64,000 bases of DNA from Candidatus Solibacter usitatus (GCA_016213245.1 JACRBC010000056.1:1-64000), one strand, 5' to 3'. Shown: positions 16,804 through 25,771, numbered from the stretch's first letter. A program made the numbers and translations. Notes: generated by a model from the letters alone, not told the origin.

Positions 16804-18408
16804 ATGCCGGAACTCAGGATTCACATTAGAGGCAGCTTCACCAGGGCTCAGCCCCTCGAGTCTCGCCCCGTCACGCTCGGTCGTTCGCCTGAGAACGATC
16901 TCTCGTTTCCCGACGACTCCGTCCTCTCCCGCCGCCATCTCTCCATCGAGCCCGAATCCCGAAGCTGGTATGCCCTCGACCTCGGCAGCAAGAACGGCAC
17001 GCTGCTGAACGGGCTCAAGCTCACCGGCCGCCATATGCTCGAAGAGGGCGACACCCTCACCGCCGGCGCCGTCACCCTCTCCTACACCGAGTTCTCCGGC
17101 GCCCTCGCCGCCCAAACCGTGATCTTCACTCCCGCGCGCGAGGAACCCACCGGCAGCCGCACCAGCGTTCGCATCAATCTCAAGCAGGCCATCGGCGCCG
17201 GCGAGCCGCGCGTCCAGGCCCTCCTCGACGCCGGCCGCGAACTCGCCGGACACCGGCCCCTCGAGGAACTCTTCCCCCGCATCCTCGACCTCGCCCTCGG
17301 CGCTGTCGGCGCCGAACGCGGCGTTCTCATCACCACCGGCAACGGCGGCCTTCAGGTGCGCGCCGCCCGCGGCGAGGGCTTCCGCATCAGCGGCTCCGTG
17401 CGCGATCGCGTGCTCGAAGGGCGCGAATCCCTCCTCGTCGTCGACGTCAGCAAGGATGAGGCCCTCATGGCCAGCCACACCATCGTCTCCGCCGGCGTCC
17501 GCAGCCTCATGGCCGTCCCCCTCCAGACCGAGGACAAAGTCATCGGCCTGCTCTACGTCGACTCCTCCAACTTCCTCAAGTCCTTCACCCAGGACGACCT
17601 CACCCTGGCCACCGTCCTGGCCAACATCGCCGCCATCCGCATTGAACACGCCCGCCTCATCGAGCTCGCCCAAGCCGAGAAGGTCCTCCAACACGACCTC
17701 CGCCAGGCCGCCGAGATCCAGACCGGCTTGCTGCCCAAGGCTTCCCCCGTCATCCCCGGCTATGACATCGCCGCCAAGAGCGTCCCCTGCCGCTCCGTCG
17801 GCGGCGACTACTTCGACTACGTCACGCTCGAAGGCGGCAAACTCGGCGTGCTGCTCGGCGATGTCTCCGGCAAAGGACTGCCCGCCGCCCTCCTCCTTGC
17901 TGGCCTCCAGGCCCGCGTCCACGTCCTGGCCGAGCAGGCCTCCCAGGCCGACGACCTCATGTCGAAGCTGAATCGCCGTATCGCCGAAGCCTGGCCCGGC
18001 AACCGCTTCATGACCATGTGCATCATCGCCCTCGACCCCGTCTCCGGCGAATTCACCTACTGCAACGGCGGACATAACCCGCCATACCTCCTCCGCGCCA
18101 ACGGCGAGGTCGAGACCCTCACCACCGGTGGTCCCGTCATGGGCATCCTCAAGAACGCCCCCTACTCCGCCGAGTCAGGCGTCCTCCACCCCGGCGACGT
18201 CCTTCTGCTCTTCACCGACGGCGCCAGCGAAGCCGAGGACCCGGCCGGCAACGACCTCGGCGAGCCCGGCGTCCTTGCACTCCTCAAGGCCGCCCACGGC
18301 CGCTCCGCCTCCGATATCGTCTCCTACATCTACGACGCCGTCGGCGCCTTCCTCGCCGGTGGCCCCGCCGCCGACGACGTCACCCTCCTCGCCATCCGCC
18401 GCGTCTGA
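16804..18408 (+). CDS. FHA-GAF-SpoIIE (PP2C-type) serine phosphatase
   Basis: The 534-residue soluble signalling protein has three domains. An N-terminal FHA domain (about 1-100) with VTLGRSPENDL, LSRRHLSIE and KNGTLLNG binds phosphothreonine peptides. A GAF sensor domain spans about 140-290. A C-terminal RsbU/SpoIIE phosphatase domain (about 330-534) carries VGGDYFDY, GDVSGKGLPAALL and FTDGASEAED, where the aspartates bind Mn/Mg. Such proteins dephosphorylate anti-sigma-factor antagonists in partner-switching pathways, but no such partner is encoded nearby. The stop overlaps the convergent membrane protein gene by 29 bp. Confidence 0.93.
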   Translation: MPELRIHIRGSFTRAQPLESRPVTLGRSPENDLSFPDDSVLSRRHLSIEPESRSWYALDLGSKNGTLLNGLKLTGRHMLEEGDTLTAGAVTLSYTEFSGALAAQTVIFTPAREEPTGSRTSVRINLKQAIGAGEPRVQALLDAGRELAGHRPLEELFPRILDLALGAVGAERGVLITTGNGGLQVRAARGEGFRISGSVRDRVLEGRESLLVVDVSKDEALMASHTIVSAGVRSLMAVPLQTEDKVIGLLYVDSSNFLKSFTQDDLTLATVLANIAAIRIEHARLIELAQAEKVLQHDLRQAAEIQTGLLPKASPVIPGYDIAAKSVPCRSVGGDYFDYVTLEGGKLGVLLGDVSGKGLPAALLLAGLQARVHVLAEQASQADDLMSKLNRRIAEAWPGNRFMTMCIIALDPVSGEFTYCNGGHNPPYLLRANGEVETLTTGGPVMGILKNAPYSAESGVLHPGDVLLLFTDGASEAEDPAGNDLGEPGVLALLKAAHGRSASDIVSYIYDAVGAFLAGGPAADDVTLLAIRRV

Positions 18409-19780
18409 CCCGCCCACCGCTCACGTCCAGCACCACCGCCTCCCCCGACTCCAACAACACCCGCGCCTTCTCCTCCTTCATCACGTAGAGCGGCGCGATC
18501 CCCGCCGCGTCCCGGATCCCCGTCTCCGCCCCCGGCGCCAGATGCACGTTGTACATCCCATGCACCTCGAACGGCAGGTCGGCGAATCCAGCCACGAACT
18601 GATCCGTGTCCATCCCCGTCAGCAACAGGGTCTTGCCCGGATGCGCCCGCCCATACGCCACCACACCCTGTATCAGGTCCCGCGCCACGTGGCTCCGCTC
18701 CAGGTTCCACGTCATCACTTTCCACGACGCCGGCAAACATACGGCCAGAAAGAAGACCGCCGCCGCCCCGCCCGCCTGCCATCGCTTCGCCGCCACAGCC
18801 CCTCCAATGATCATGGCGATCCCCACCGATGGTCCGGTGAGCAGGTAATCCATGACGTGTTCCGGCAATGGCAGCACCGGAGCCAGTAGCAGCAGGAATG
18901 CGCCCGCCCCCAGCAGCCCCGTCTTTCGCGCCGCCAGCGCCGCGCCTGCCAGCAACACCGCCATCATCGCCGTGCCCGCCGGCAGCAGCCACGCCGGCCA
19001 ATCCCACAGGAAATGCATCAGCCGCTCCGGCCCCAATGCCATCTCGGTGTAGCTCCAAAGCGTCTTCCACACTCGCCCGTCCACTTGAATCGCATAGGGA
19101 CCTGACCGCGGCGCCGGCGCCACAACAAAATGCAGCACCGTGAACGCGCCCGACACCAGGTACAGCGGCAGCACCCGACGCAGTTTGCTCCTGTCATACA
19201 CCAACGTGTAGAGTGTCGCGATGGCCGGGTACATCACCGCCAGTTCCAGCGCCCCCAGCCCCAGAGTGAAGACCGCCGCCTGCGCCGCGTATCTGCCCTC
19301 CATCAGCAGCCACAGCGCCAGCAGCACGAACAACACGTACTGCGCTTGGTTGTAGATGCACGTCCAGCACAGCACCGCCGCCACCGCCGGACTGGCCAGC
19401 CAGCACACTTGCGTCACCAGCGCCGCCGCCGCCGACCCCGTCAGCCGCCGCATGATCGCCCCCAACACGAACAGGCTCCCCGCCATCGTCAGGAACACAA
19501 CCAACCGGAACGGCAGCGGATTCACGCCGAACAGCGCCTTCAGCCCGTAGAAGAACAGGTTCTCGCTCCACGGCCGGATGTTGCCGTGCGCCTTCGGCGC
19601 AAACAGAATCTGCAGAAAGTCCCCAAAGTCCTTGGCCGGGCCCAGGTGCAGCCACCCGAAGTCGTCCTGGTAAAACCAGCAATCCAATCCCCGCCAGTAG
19701 AAGGCGAAGAGGAACGCGCACGCCGCCACCGCCGTCCAATGGCGGCCGAGCCACTCGCGACCCTTTACCCGTGCGCTCAC
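18380..19780 (-). CDS. Multi-pass membrane protein, GT-C glycosyltransferase-like
   Basis: The 466-residue protein has about ten hydrophobic spans between residues 15 and 365 and a soluble C-terminal domain of about 100 residues. In the first external loop CWFYQDDFGWLHLGP carries an acidic DD pair placed as in GT-C glycosyltransferases (GT39/GT83-like) that use polyprenyl-phosphate sugars. The family assignment rests on this layout only. It stands alone, convergent with the phosphatase gene and divergent from the PilZ gene. A role in surface glycan or protein glycosylation is inference. Confidence 0.65.
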   Translation of the reverse strand: MSARVKGREWLGRHWTAVAACAFLFAFYWRGLDCWFYQDDFGWLHLGPAKDFGDFLQILFAPKAHGNIRPWSENLFFYGLKALFGVNPLPFRLVVFLTMAGSLFVLGAIMRRLTGSAAAALVTQVCWLASPAVAAVLCWTCIYNQAQYVLFVLLALWLLMEGRYAAQAAVFTLGLGALELAVMYPAIATLYTLVYDRSKLRRVLPLYLVSGAFTVLHFVVAPAPRSGPYAIQVDGRVWKTLWSYTEMALGPERLMHFLWDWPAWLLPAGTAMMAVLLAGAALAARKTGLLGAGAFLLLLAPVLPLPEHVMDYLLTGPSVGIAMIIGGAVAAKRWQAGGAAAVFFLAVCLPASWKVMTWNLERSHVARDLIQGVVAYGRAHPGKTLLLTGMDTDQFVAGFADLPFEVHGMYNVHLAPGAETGIRDAAGIAPLYVMKEEKARVLLESGEAVVLDVSGGRVRRGGWRGG

Positions 19781-19944
19781 CTCAGCGGAGCGTACCAGCC
19801 CGCCGCACGCCCGCGCAATGGCCGCGGGCAGCCCCTACCCGTTGCCTCGCCGGAACTGTTGCCTCGCCGGAACTTGTTCGCCTTCACATCGGTGGAGTAT
19901 TATCATTTTCAGCGTATCCAATATTAAGGGCGGCCCCACCGCTC

Positions 19945-20739
19945 ATGGCTGACCAGCGAAAACACACTCGCACTCCCACCGCCGGCGATGTAGATGTCCA
20001 ATGGAACGACTCCGCTGGAAACTCCTTCCGCCTCACCGGCGCCTGGAGCGATCTCTCCGAATCAGGCGGCGGCTTTCAGCTCTCCCGCCACATCAAAGTA
20101 GGCGCCCAGGTCCGCATCGATAGCCCCAGCTTCGGCATCTCCGGCCTGGCCATCGTTCGCAATTGCACACCGCAGAAGGGTCTCTTCCGCGTTGGCGTCG
20201 AGTTCCTCGAAGGCCTCGACTGCCCCTACTGTGGAGCCCGCCTGGGCCCCGGCGTCCATCGCTGCCCCCGCTGCCGCAACACCCCGCTCAAGCCCAAGCT
20301 CTGCGCCCTGTGTGGTCTTGCCGGTCACCCTAAAGACGTGAGTTGCTACCTGACCAACGGCTTCCCTCCCGCTGATACCCCTGCCCACATGGGTTGGTCA
20401 GCCCACATCTCCTGCCTCGATGCCCTCCGCATGGCCATTCTTCGCCCCTGCTCCTCTCTCCGCTGTCTCCAGTGCCGCGCCCCCGTGGAATTCTCCTCCC
20501 TTCACGCTCTCACGCCTGGACAACTCCTCCCCTGCCGCCGCTGCTCCGCCTCGCCCGCCACCCTCCAGGCCGCCTGGGGCCCTCGCCCCTTCTCCTGCTC
20601 CATCTGCGATCTCGCCATCTACCAGCAGGTCCACGAAACCTGGCCCGGTTGCGACGAAGCCTCTTGGCGCTCCGGCGACGCCGCCTTCCTCCACGCCGTC
20701 CACCTCCCCTGCGCCCTTCGCCTCGGCTTCAAACATTAG
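19945..20739 (+). CDS. PilZ domain protein fused to a multi-CxxC zinc-ribbon-like region
   Basis: The start at 19945 (MADQRKHTR) fits the PilZ N-terminus, so the longer track ORF is rejected. RKHTR (residues 5-9) and DLSESGG (36-42) match the RxxxR and D/NxSxxG motifs that bind c-di-GMP. The PilZ barrel ends near residue 90 and is followed by six CxxC pairs: CPYC 93-96, CPRC 107-110, CALC 120-123, CLQC 174-177, CRRC 197-200 and CSIC 218-221. The C-terminal 170 residues therefore look like repeated zinc ribbons. A c-di-GMP-responsive protein with a metal-bound output region is the simplest reading; the output is unknown. Confidence 0.82.
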   Translation: MADQRKHTRTPTAGDVDVQWNDSAGNSFRLTGAWSDLSESGGGFQLSRHIKVGAQVRIDSPSFGISGLAIVRNCTPQKGLFRVGVEFLEGLDCPYCGARLGPGVHRCPRCRNTPLKPKLCALCGLAGHPKDVSCYLTNGFPPADTPAHMGWSAHISCLDALRMAILRPCSSLRCLQCRAPVEFSSLHALTPGQLLPCRRCSASPATLQAAWGPRPFSCSICDLAIYQQVHETWPGCDEASWRSGDAAFLHAVHLPCALRLGFKH

Positions 20740-20937
20740 TCTTCTCCAGGAAGAGGCAGGCATGGCACGATCTGGTTGCGAAGACCGGTGTGGTGTGCAA
20801 GGCACCCGAGCGAAACGGCACGGCGGGCAGACACGGCGCTGCCTGAAAGCAGGCGGTCAACCGTACCTGGTTTCTCCGGTTTGGCGGTCAACTCGGGGTC
20901 TGAAGCTTTCCGCACTGGTGCCCAATCGCGCCCGGAT
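20740..20937. other. Gene-free stretch downstream of the PilZ gene
   Basis: I see no supported gene, RNA or repeat here. The short plus-strand ORFs crossing this region have no recognisable domain and read antisense to the HEPN remnant further on. The sequence is less biased toward C-ended codons than the flanking genes, consistent with non-coding or decayed DNA. Confidence 0.5.
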
Positions 20938-21322
20938 TCAATTCAGGCCGAGGACCACTGCGTGCATTCGACTCACGACCTCCACGGCACGCGCTGCCTC
21001 GTCCTGGGCGAGCCAGGGCAGATCGTCGTAGCGCAGCCGCACGGCGAACTCCGTGTATCCCGGAACTTCAGCCCGAAACGGCTCCGGTTCCGGGAAGTGC
21101 ACCCGGGCGGCCTCCATCTGTTCACCAGAAATCGTGCGTGAAGGGATAGTCAATCCTACGGGAGGTCAGCATGGCTTTCAGCGGTTTCTCCACCGCCTGC
21201 CGGATATGGATACAAACGGTCTCGAGTGGTGTGATGTGCTCCAGGCCGATCCGCACCGCGGCCAGGTCGTTGACGGCCTTGCGAGCCAGTTGTCTCGCCG
21301 GATCAGCCGGGCTGTTTTTCAT
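20938..21322 (-). pseudogene. HEPN-domain protein, frameshifted remnant
   Basis: Two overlapping minus-strand reading frames together resemble one HEPN (PF05168-like) protein. The first, from 21322, gives LARKAVNDLAAVRIGLEHI, HIRQAVEKPLKAMLTSR and PFTHDF, which is the helix-rich N-terminal half. The second frame gives GYTEFAVRLRYDDLPWL and ARAVEVVSRMHAVVL, which matches the C-terminal half of the same family. The switch of frame lies between the THDF segment and about 21122. Intact family members are about 125-135 residues and often pair with an MNT nucleotidyltransferase; no MNT gene is recognisable next to it. It is probably a dead toxin-antitoxin half. Confidence 0.65.
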
Positions 21323-21414
21323 GGCGCCCGATGCCGATTCTCACCGCCTGCGTGGCCACCTGCCGCCGCGCGTCGGAGCACCGCTCTTGGCGTAGAGCCC
21401 GGGGATCGGGGGGG

Positions 21415-21492
21415 TGGCGTCCCCAGCGGGATTCGAACCCGCGTTATCGCCGTGAAAGGGCGGTGTCCTAGGCCGGGCTAGACGATGGGGAC
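21415..21492 (-). tRNA. tRNA-Glu (anticodon TTC)
   Basis: On the minus strand the sequence folds as GTCCCCA...TGGGGAC acceptor stem, a D arm, an anticodon loop CTTTCAC with anticodon TTC, and a T arm with GGTTCGAATCC. The 3' CCA is encoded. It closely resembles the E. coli tRNA-Glu. It lies between the HEPN remnant and the cytochrome gene, at the point where the strand's GC skew changes sign. Confidence 0.95.
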
Positions 21493-21562
21493 GCAAGGGA
21501 GGTGGCGGAACACCACCAGCACTCACTATTTTAGCGGGCCGGGCGGGTGTCGGTCAAATGGG

Positions 21563-21883
21563 TTAGATGGTCTTCAGGAAGGCCAGCAGGTCGGTCTTCT
21601 CCTCGGCCGAGAGGACCTCGGCGAAGGCGGGCATATTGCCCTTGCCTTTGTTGATCATGGCGCTGACGGTGGCGTCGGAGACCTTCTGGCCGTTGGCGAG
21701 CTTCCCCTTCTGGTAGAGGCCCTTGAGGGTGGGGCCCATCTTCTTTTCGCCGCTGATCGAGTGGCAGACGGCGCACTGCTCGAAGACCTCCTTGCCCTTG
21801 GCGGCGTCGCCCTTCTGGGCCAGGGCCAGGCTGGAGGCGAGCGTGAGGGACAGGGTGGCGGAAACAGCCATGCGGATCGTCAT
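21563..21883 (-). CDS. Class I c-type cytochrome (small, secreted)
   Basis: Starting at MTIRMAVSATLSLTLASSLA gives a clean Sec signal peptide ending at LAQ, which is preferred over the track start 14 codons upstream. The mature protein of about 83 residues has one haem-binding CAVCH (about residues 37-41) and a likely axial methionine in NMPAF near residue 85. It resembles periplasmic cytochrome c5/c553-type electron carriers. It is divergent from the TIGR04282 gene across about 55 bp, and the complex I operon lies just beyond, but no direct partnership is visible. Confidence 0.9.
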   Translation of the reverse strand: MTIRMAVSATLSLTLASSLALAQKGDAAKGKEVFEQCAVCHSISGEKKMGPTLKGLYQKGKLANGQKVSDATVSAMINKGKGNMPAFAEVLSAEEKTDLLAFLKTI

Positions 21884-21939
21884 CGACTTCGAGTGCTCCT
21901 TGGGATCAGGGTGGGTTGTTCTCATTTTACAATCAGTTG

Positions 21940-22524
21940 GTGCGTCCCGTGGTCATCGTCTTCGCCAAGGCTCCCATCGCCGGGAGGGTGAAGACGCGCC
22001 TGATCCCGCGCTTGGGCGCCAAGGGGGCGGCGGAGTTGCACCGGGCGTTTGTGCGCGAGATGCTGGCGCGGCTGCGAGGGGACTTCGACGTGGAGCTGCA
22101 TACCGACGAAGAGACCGATGCGTGGGGCGAGTTTCCCGTTCCACGCCGCCTGCAGGCGGCGGGGGACCTGGGGCAGAGAATGCACGCCGCGCTGGAGGCC
22201 GCGCTGGAGGAGGGGCGGCCAGCCGCGATGATTGTGGGCTCGGACGCGCCGACCCTGCCGCGGGCGCACGTGGAAGAGTTGCTGGAGAGCGGGGCGGACG
22301 TGGCGCTGGGGCCGGCGGAGGACGGGGGGTACTGGGGGATAGCGGCGCGCCGGGTGGCGGCAGACATGTTTGCGGGAGTGGCGTGGTCGGCGGCCGACAC
22401 GCTCGTGCGAACAGAGGCCGGGTGCGCACGCGCAGGGCTGACGGTGAGGCACGGCAGAACATGGTACGACGTGGACGACCGGGCGTCCCTGGACCGGCTG
22501 ATGGGCGAGTTGAGGGGCGATTGA
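21940..22524 (+). CDS. TIGR04282 / DUF2064 family glycosyltransferase
   Basis: The GTG at 21940 (MRPVVIVFAKAP) is preferred because the family starts with this strand; the track's TTG start adds eight unlikely residues. The GT-A-like nucleotide-binding motif FAKAPIAGRVKTRL, the GDLGQRM segment, IVGSDAPTLP (the DxD-like region) and GPAEDGGYWG identify the family. Members are associated with arsenosugar biosynthesis in some bacteria, but no arsenic genes are near. Length (194) is normal. It is the gene just upstream of the nuoC promoter. Confidence 0.88.
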   Translation: MRPVVIVFAKAPIAGRVKTRLIPRLGAKGAAELHRAFVREMLARLRGDFDVELHTDEETDAWGEFPVPRRLQAAGDLGQRMHAALEAALEEGRPAAMIVGSDAPTLPRAHVEELLESGADVALGPAEDGGYWGIAARRVAADMFAGVAWSAADTLVRTEAGCARAGLTVRHGRTWYDVDDRASLDRLMGELRGD

Positions 22525-22549
22525 GGACCCAGGAGTGAACTTCGGACAT

Positions 22550-22577
22550 TTGACACCGATTTTGGCGGTGTGATAAC
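22550..22577 (+). promoter_or_regulatory. Promoter of complex I cluster 1 (nuoC)
   Basis: A consensus -35 TTGACA (22550-22555) stands 16 bp from GATAAC (22572-22577), which is preceded by TG in the extended -10 position. The expected start is about 20 bp before the nuoC ATG. The spacer holds a palindrome. Confidence 0.7.
22553..22571. promoter_or_regulatory. Inverted repeat between -35 and -10 of the nuoC promoter
   Basis: ACACCG-N7-CGGTGT has six perfect bases in each arm and fills the promoter spacer. Such placement is typical of repressor or MerR-type activator sites. The regulator is unknown. There is no T run, so it is unlikely to be a terminator for the preceding gene. Confidence 0.65.
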
Positions 22578-22603
22578 CCTGAATGTTCTGTTAGGATTCC
22601 ACG

Positions 22604-23284
22604 ATGCCGGATGACCCGAAGCCAGAAGGCACTCCCAGCCCTGAGTCTGCGCCCTCACCCGAGGCGGCGCAGGCGCCCGTGACGCCGCCCGTTGCGGCGC
22701 CCGTTGCGGCGGCGAAGCCTCCCGCAGCAGCAGCCGCCAAGCCGCCCGCGCCGGCGGCTCCGAAGGCTCCGGCGGTGATGGCGTCGACGGCCTGGGAGAG
22801 CGACCTGGCTGAGGCGCTGTCGGCTGAGTTCGGCGGCGATGCGCCGGAGTGCCTGACCTACCTGGGGCAGCCGTTCCTGGTGGCGAAGCCGGAGTCAATC
22901 GTGCCGCTGATCCAGCATTTGCAGGACGCCCACGACTTCGACTACCTGGTGGACATCACGGCGGTGCACTGGCCGGAACGGGCAGAGCCGTTTGACGTGA
23001 TCTACGTCCTGTACAGCTTCAGCCGCAACGAGCGCATCCGCATCAAGATCAGGATCGCCGAGGGCTTCAAGCCGCTGACGGCGACGATGGTACATCCGAG
23101 CGCGGACTGGCTGGAGCGCGAGGTGTACGACATGTTCGGCATCGAATTCGACGAGCATCCGAACATGCGGCGGATCCTGCTGCCGGACGAGTGGGAAACC
23201 TTCCCGCTGCGGAAAGAGAACAGCATCCTCAAGATGGACCAGCGCTGGGTTCAGGAGAACCTGGGGATCGAAAGCGGACAATAG
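22604..23284 (+). CDS. nuoC: NADH-quinone oxidoreductase subunit C (cluster 1)
   Basis: This is the 30-kDa-type peripheral-arm subunit of complex I. The first roughly 65 residues are a low-complexity Pro/Ala/Lys extension not present in the cluster 2 copy. The conserved core follows, with [10 protein letters not shown] and the family signature [20 protein letters not shown], ending in a WETFPLRK segment. Length is 226 versus 162 for the second copy. It is the first gene of an operon with its own palindromic promoter, two bases before nuoD. Confidence 0.95.
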   Translation: MPDDPKPEGTPSPESAPSPEAAQAPVTPPVAAPVAAAKPPAAAAAKPPAPAAPKAPAVMASTAWESDLAEALSAEFGGDAPECLTYLGQPFLVAKPESIVPLIQHLQDAHDFDYLVDITAVHWPERAEPFDVIYVLYSFSRNERIRIKIRIAEGFKPLTATMVHPSADWLEREVYDMFGIEFDEHPNMRRILLPDEWETFPLRKENSILKMDQRWVQENLGIESGQ

Positions 23285-23286
23285 CG

Positions 23287-24396
23287 ATGGCGGAGACCTT
23301 TCTCGACTCGACCGAACTGGTGTTGAATATGGGGCCGCAGCACCCCTCCACGCACGGCGTGCTGCGGGTGATCGTGAAACTGGACGGCGAGAAGGTGTTG
23401 GGGACGGAGTGCGTGATCGGTTACCTGCACCGTGGGGTGGAGAAGATCGCCGAGAACCGCACGTACACGATGTTTGCCCCGTACGTGGACCGGATCGACT
23501 ACATTGCGGCCGTCTCCAACGGCCTGGGCTATTGCCTGGCGGTGGAGAAACTGCTGAACGTGGAGGCGCCGGCCAGAGCGCAGGCGATCCGGGTGATCCT
23601 GACGGAGCTGAACCGGATCGGCAGCCACCTGCTGTGGCTGGGCACCCACGCGCTGGACATCGGCGCCATCACGCCGCTGTTCTACTGCATGCGGGAACGC
23701 GAGTACACGCTGGACATCTTCGAGAAGTACTGCGGGGCGCGGCTGACGACGCACGCGTTTCGCATCGGCGGTCTGCAGTATGAGACCTACGAAGGCTTCG
23801 AGAAGGAATGCCTTGCGTTCTGCGACCTGTTCCTGCCGAAGGTGGACGAGTACGAGGAACTGCTCACCGGGAACCGGATCTGGCGGAAGCGGCTGATCGA
23901 CGTCGGGATTCTGAACGAAGCCGACTGCAAGGCGTTCGGGGTGACGGGGCCGATGCTGCGGGCGGCGGGGTGCAAGTGGGACATCCGCAAGGCGCTGCCG
24001 TATTGCGGCTACGAGAAGTACGATTTCGAGATTCCGACGCGGGAGAACGGCGACACCTACGACCGGTACATGGTGCGGATGCAGGAGATGCGGCAGAGCG
24101 CGCGCATCATCCGGCAGGCGGTGGAGGGACTGCCGGCCGGACCGATCACGGCCAAGGTGCCGAAGGTGATCAAGCCGCCGGTGGGCGAGGCATACGTCTC
24201 GATTGAAGCGCCGAAGGGCGAGTTGGGCTACTACATCGTGAGTGACGGCACGACGCAGCCCTACCGCTGCCGGGTGCGGCCGCCGTCGTTTGTGAACTTG
24301 CAGGCGCTGGACAAGATGGCGCGGGGTTCGCTTGTGGCGGACCTGGTGGCGATCATCGGGACCATCGACATCGTGCTGGGGGAGGTGGACCGCTAG
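23287..24396 (+). CDS. nuoD: NADH-quinone oxidoreductase subunit D (cluster 1)
   Basis: This is the 49-kDa subunit that forms part of the quinone site. The start at 23287 ([24 protein letters not shown]) follows nuoC by two bases; the longer track ORF from 23191 is not used. The motifs [37 protein letters not shown] and QEMRQSARI are all present. The protein has 369 residues and ends in [12 protein letters not shown], like its paralogue. A second nuoD lies in cluster 2. Confidence 0.96.
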   Translation: MAETFLDSTELVLNMGPQHPSTHGVLRVIVKLDGEKVLGTECVIGYLHRGVEKIAENRTYTMFAPYVDRIDYIAAVSNGLGYCLAVEKLLNVEAPARAQAIRVILTELNRIGSHLLWLGTHALDIGAITPLFYCMREREYTLDIFEKYCGARLTTHAFRIGGLQYETYEGFEKECLAFCDLFLPKVDEYEELLTGNRIWRKRLIDVGILNEADCKAFGVTGPMLRAAGCKWDIRKALPYCGYEKYDFEIPTRENGDTYDRYMVRMQEMRQSARIIRQAVEGLPAGPITAKVPKVIKPPVGEAYVSIEAPKGELGYYIVSDGTTQPYRCRVRPPSFVNLQALDKMARGSLVADLVAIIGTIDIVLGEVDR

Positions 24397-24414
24397 AAAA
24401 GCGGGCCGAGCGAC

Positions 24415-24870
24415 ATGCGGACGATCCTGAGAAAGGTTTTCCTGGTTGATCTGCTGCAGGGGATGTGGGTAACGTTCCGGACGCAGCATCCGAAGAACAT
24501 CGTGACGGAGCAGTATCCGTTCGAGCGGCCAAAGATCGCCGAGCGGTACCGCGGCGCGCCGCGGCTGAACGTCAACCCGGAGAACGGGCAGACGCTGTGC
24601 ATCTCCTGCGACTTGTGCGCGCTGGCCTGCCCGGAGGCGCTGATCGTTGTGGGTTGGGAGCGGAATCCGGAAACCAAGCGCAAGGACCTGATCACGTTCA
24701 CCTTCGACACATCGCGCTGCATGTTCTGCGGGCTGTGCGAGGACGCCTGCCCGGTGGACGCCCTGGAACTGACGCAGGATTTTGAATTGGCGAGTTACTC
24801 GCGGGAAGGAGCGATCTTTGACAGGCAGATCCTGGAAGAAGGCATCCAGCCCAAGAAGTACGTGTTCTGA
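24415..24870 (+). CDS. nuoI: NADH-quinone oxidoreductase subunit I (two 4Fe-4S clusters)
   Basis: The 151-residue ferredoxin-like subunit carries clusters N6a and N6b, the last relay before N2. Two complete motifs are visible: CISCDLCALACP (Cys 62, 65, 68, 72) and CMFCGLCEDACP (Cys 102, 105, 108, 112). Length and order within the operon are normal. It is followed by a 66-bp gap containing two hairpins before nuoJ, the largest gap inside the cluster. Confidence 0.96.
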   Translation: MRTILRKVFLVDLLQGMWVTFRTQHPKNIVTEQYPFERPKIAERYRGAPRLNVNPENGQTLCISCDLCALACPEALIVVGWERNPETKRKDLITFTFDTSRCMFCGLCEDACPVDALELTQDFELASYSREGAIFDRQILEEGIQPKKYVF

Positions 24871-24872
24871 GT

Positions 24873-24926
24873 CCGCTCCTGCCGGTGGCGGGGAGCGGCT
24901 TCAACTGGAGCGGGTGTGCGCACCCG
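24873..24926. repeat. Two consecutive hairpins between nuoI and nuoJ
   Basis: CCGCTCC/GGAGCGG (24873-24898, seven-base arms, 12-base loop) is followed by CGGGTG-TGCG-CACCCG (24911-24926). There is no T run. They could mark an RNA processing site or stabiliser separating the nuoCDI part of the transcript from the membrane-arm part. Confidence 0.65.
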
Positions 24927-24936
24927 GAGCGTGGAC

Positions 24937-25443
<507 letters not shown>

Positions 25444-25445
25444 CG

Positions 25446-25757
25446 ATGCTCCACCCCATCACGACCGAACATTACCTGGTGCTGAGCGCGGCGCTGCTGC
25501 TGATCGGCACGGTGGGCATCCTGATGCGGCGGAACGCGGTGGTCATCCTGATGTCGCTGGAGCTGATCCTGAACGCGGTGAACCTGAACCTGGTGGCGTT
25601 TGGAAAACACCATGGGAACGCGGACGGGCAGATCTTCGCCATCTTCATCATCACGGTGGCGGTTGCGGAAGCCGCGGTGGGCCTCGGCATTCTGATCGCG
25701 TTGTTCAGGAACAAGGAAACGGTGCTGGTCGATGAAATCGACCTGCTGAAGTGGTAG
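25446..25757 (+). CDS. nuoK: NADH-quinone oxidoreductase subunit K
   Basis: The 103-residue subunit starts at 25446, inside a longer track ORF that begins in another gene's shadow. Three transmembrane spans are visible. SLELILNAVNLNLV holds the conserved membrane glutamate of the second span, and FIITVAVAEAAVGLGILIAL the second glutamate in the third span. Both are part of the proton channel. Length is standard. Confidence 0.95.
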   Translation: MLHPITTEHYLVLSAALLLIGTVGILMRRNAVVILMSLELILNAVNLNLVAFGKHHGNADGQIFAIFIITVAVAEAAVGLGILIALFRNKETVLVDEIDLLKW

Positions 25758-25771
25758 GAGACAGCGGCGCG

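Noticed and set aside
20776-21141. 121-residue plus-strand ORF in the HEPN region
   Set aside because: Antisense to the HEPN remnant; no domain or ribosome site.
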